Source of the DNA: Massilia aquatica | Lineage (GTDB): Bacteria; Pseudomonadota; Gammaproteobacteria; Burkholderiales; Burkholderiaceae_D | DNA length: 64,000 nucleotides | Direction: 5' to 3' | Assembly: GCF_011682045.1 (NCBI RefSeq) | Contig: NZ_VVIW01000018.1 | Location: 62,001-126,000, forward strand | Shown here: piece after piece, positions 62,824 to 64,000 of the stretch | How the letters are laid out: each line of letters opens with the position of its first letter | Numbering within the stretch: the stretch's first letter is position 1 | Made by a program: the position numbers and the translations under genes | Notes under the pieces: model-generated | What the model saw: the letters and a program-made list of their open reading frames with translations, nothing else | Databases searched by the model: none | Told to the model about the DNA's origin: nothing

Positions 62824-64000
62824 GCTCGGTAGCGGCGGCCGGCGCGCGCGACTGGGCCACCAGCAAGGCGTCGAATTGCTCGGCCGGCAGCGGGCGCGCG
62901 AACAGGTAGCCCTGGCCGTAGTCGCAGCCGGCCGCCAGCAGCAGGTCGCGCTGTTCATGCGTCTCCACCCCTTCGGCGATCACGCGCAGGCCCAGCTTGT
63001 GGGCCATGACGATGATCGCTTCCGACAGCGCCATGTCGCTCGATTCGGGCGCCAGGTTGCGCGTGAAGGAGCGGTCGATCTTCAGGTAGTCGATGTCGAA
63101 TTTTTTCAGGTACGACAGCGACGAATAACCGGTGCCGAAATCGTCCAGCGCCACCTGGATGCCGGCGTCGCGCAGTTGCAGCAGCTTGTCGGTCACGCCG
63201 CTGCTGGCGTCGAGCAGCAAGCCTTCGGTAATCTCCACCACCACCGCCTGGCCCGACAAACCGAGTTCGCGCAGGTGCGCCAGCCAGCCTTCGTAGCCCT
63301 TGCCTTCGCGCTGGAATTCGAGCGGCGACTGGTTCACGCTGACCTGGAACTCGGGATGGTGCTCGCGCCGCCAGCGGCTGGCCCAGCGCGCCGATTCCTT
63401 GAACACCCACTCCCCGATATCGATAATCAGCCCGCTCGACTCGGCCAGCGGAATGAATTCCAGGGGGCTCACCAGCCCGCGCTGCGGATGCTCCCAGCGG
63501 ATCAGCGCTTCGGCCTTGTGGATCTTGCCGGTGCGCAGATGCACGATCGGCTGGAAGTACACGCGGAACTGGCCGCCCTTGAGGGCGCTGCGCAAGTCGT
63601 TGGTCATGCGCATGCGGTTGATCGCCGCCACCTGCAGCGCCGGCGTGAAGTAGCTGAAGCGGTTGCGGCCCGCGTTCTTGGCCGCGTACATGGCCTGGTC
63701 GGCATGCTTGAGCAGGTCGTCGATGTCGCGCGCGTCGTCCGGATACAGGGTGATGCCGACGCTGGCCGAAATATAGGCCTGCTCCTGGCCGAGCGCGAAC
63801 GGCGCCTGCAGCACGTCGAGGATCTTTTGCGCGATCGCGCCCACGCTGCCGGTCTCACCCAGCTGCGGCAGGATCACGGTGAACTCGTCGCCGCCCAGTC
63901 GCGCCACCGTATCCGAATCGCGCACGCAGGCGCTGATGCGGCGCGCGGCGTCAATCAGCAGCACGTCGCCCTGCTGGTGGCCGAGCGTGTCGTTGACTTC
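62816..64000 (-). CDS. GGDEF/EAL bifunctional c-di-GMP protein (partial, N-terminus off the right edge)
   Basis: At least 394 residues of a c-di-GMP turnover protein. The GGDEF part retains LGHQQGDVLL and the catalytic ARLGGDEF; the EAL domain that follows shows KAEALIRWEHP, SVNQSPLEF, EITEG, LDDFGTGYSSLSYL and VIAEGVETHEQ, all needed for phosphodiesterase activity. Both active sites look intact, so it may be bifunctional or mainly a phosphodiesterase. Any sensory domain lies outside the window. Confidence 0.92.
   Translation of the reverse strand, partial: EVNDTLGHQQGDVLLIDAARRISACVRDSDTVARLGGDEFTVILPQLGETGSVGAIAQKILDVLQAPFALGQEQAYISASVGITLYPDDARDIDDLLKHADQAMYAAKNAGRNRFSYFTPALQVAAINRMRMTNDLRSALKGGQFRVYFQPIVHLRTGKIHKAEALIRWEHPQRGLVSPLEFIPLAESSGLIIDIGEWVFKESARWASRWRREHHPEFQVSVNQSPLEFQREGKGYEGWLAHLRELGLSGQAVVVEITEGLLLDASSGVTDKLLQLRDAGIQVALDDFGTGYSSLSYLKKFDIDYLKIDRSFTRNLAPESSDMALSEAIIVMAHKLGLRVIAEGVETHEQRDLLLAAGCDYGQGYLFARPLPAEQFDALLVAQSRAPAAATEPT

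Overview
The window is GC-rich bacterial chromosome. Gene content and protein style point to a betaproteobacterium of the Burkholderiales, most likely Oxalobacteraceae (a Massilia/Duganella/Janthinobacterium-type organism). Supporting signs are a divergent ssb/uvrA pair with an E. coli-like SOS box, GTP-dependent PEP carboxykinase, RdgC and DinB, a PEP-CTERM surface protein behind a sigma-54-type promoter, a Burkholderia-type lipase with its foldase, and many two-component and c-di-GMP proteins. The genus is inference. Both ends cut genes: nudC on the left and a GGDEF/EAL protein on the right.

Layout. 1-6 kb: nudC, then a small glycan cluster (GT9 on +; GT2, DUF4254 and a frameshifted GT9 on -) and a class V aminotransferase. 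6.7-15.2 kb: a flavin monooxygenase-like protein, a large orphan SF1 helicase, a MITE-like palindromic element, an isochorismatase-like hydrolase, a DUF2306 membrane protein and a LytS/LytR-type two-component system. 15.3-19.1 kb: a tightly overlapping operon (EamA exporter, Xaa-Pro aminopeptidase, VOC protein, L7/L12-like small protein) divergent from a LysR regulator. 19.1-24.5 kb: gene debris (Fic-like C-terminus, a decayed hypothetical gene), a GST, the PEP-CTERM gene and two poorly known proteins. 24.7-28.8 kb: a lower-GC islet with a fused nuclease-methyltransferase, an unlisted 44-aa ORF and a dead integrase fragment. 29-33.2 kb: ssb, uvrA and a P-loop kinase-like gene. 33.2-38.6 kb: an Rpn/YhgA-type nuclease and a complete EmrB-EmrA-OMF tripartite efflux operon.

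38.7-51 kb: pckG, a D-2-hydroxyacid dehydrogenase with an altered nucleotide loop, a one-domain asparaginase-like protein, dinB-rdgC behind an SOS box, a TetR regulator with a palindromic putative operator, lipase plus lipase foldase, and a secreted subtilisin. 51.5-58 kb: a TonB receptor, glycerate 2-kinase, an exported S9A oligopeptidase, and tRNA-Val and tRNA-Asp with a clear promoter and terminator. 58-64 kb: an ABC exporter pair, a diguanylate cyclase gene broken by an in-frame TGA, a cyclic-nucleotide-binding protein coupled to a PerM-type permease, and the partial GGDEF/EAL protein.

Functionally, most of the window is core genome (DNA repair, gluconeogenesis, efflux, exoenzymes). The accessory part is the 24.7-28.8 kb restriction-modification islet and several small decayed genes and palindromic repeats. 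I did not find a multi-gene system that I can call new with confidence. The strongest candidates for a second look are the islet with its small ORF, the orphan helicase, the 172-bp nested palindrome, the PEP-CTERM sigma-54 promoter, the foldase motif change and the split diguanylate cyclase gene.
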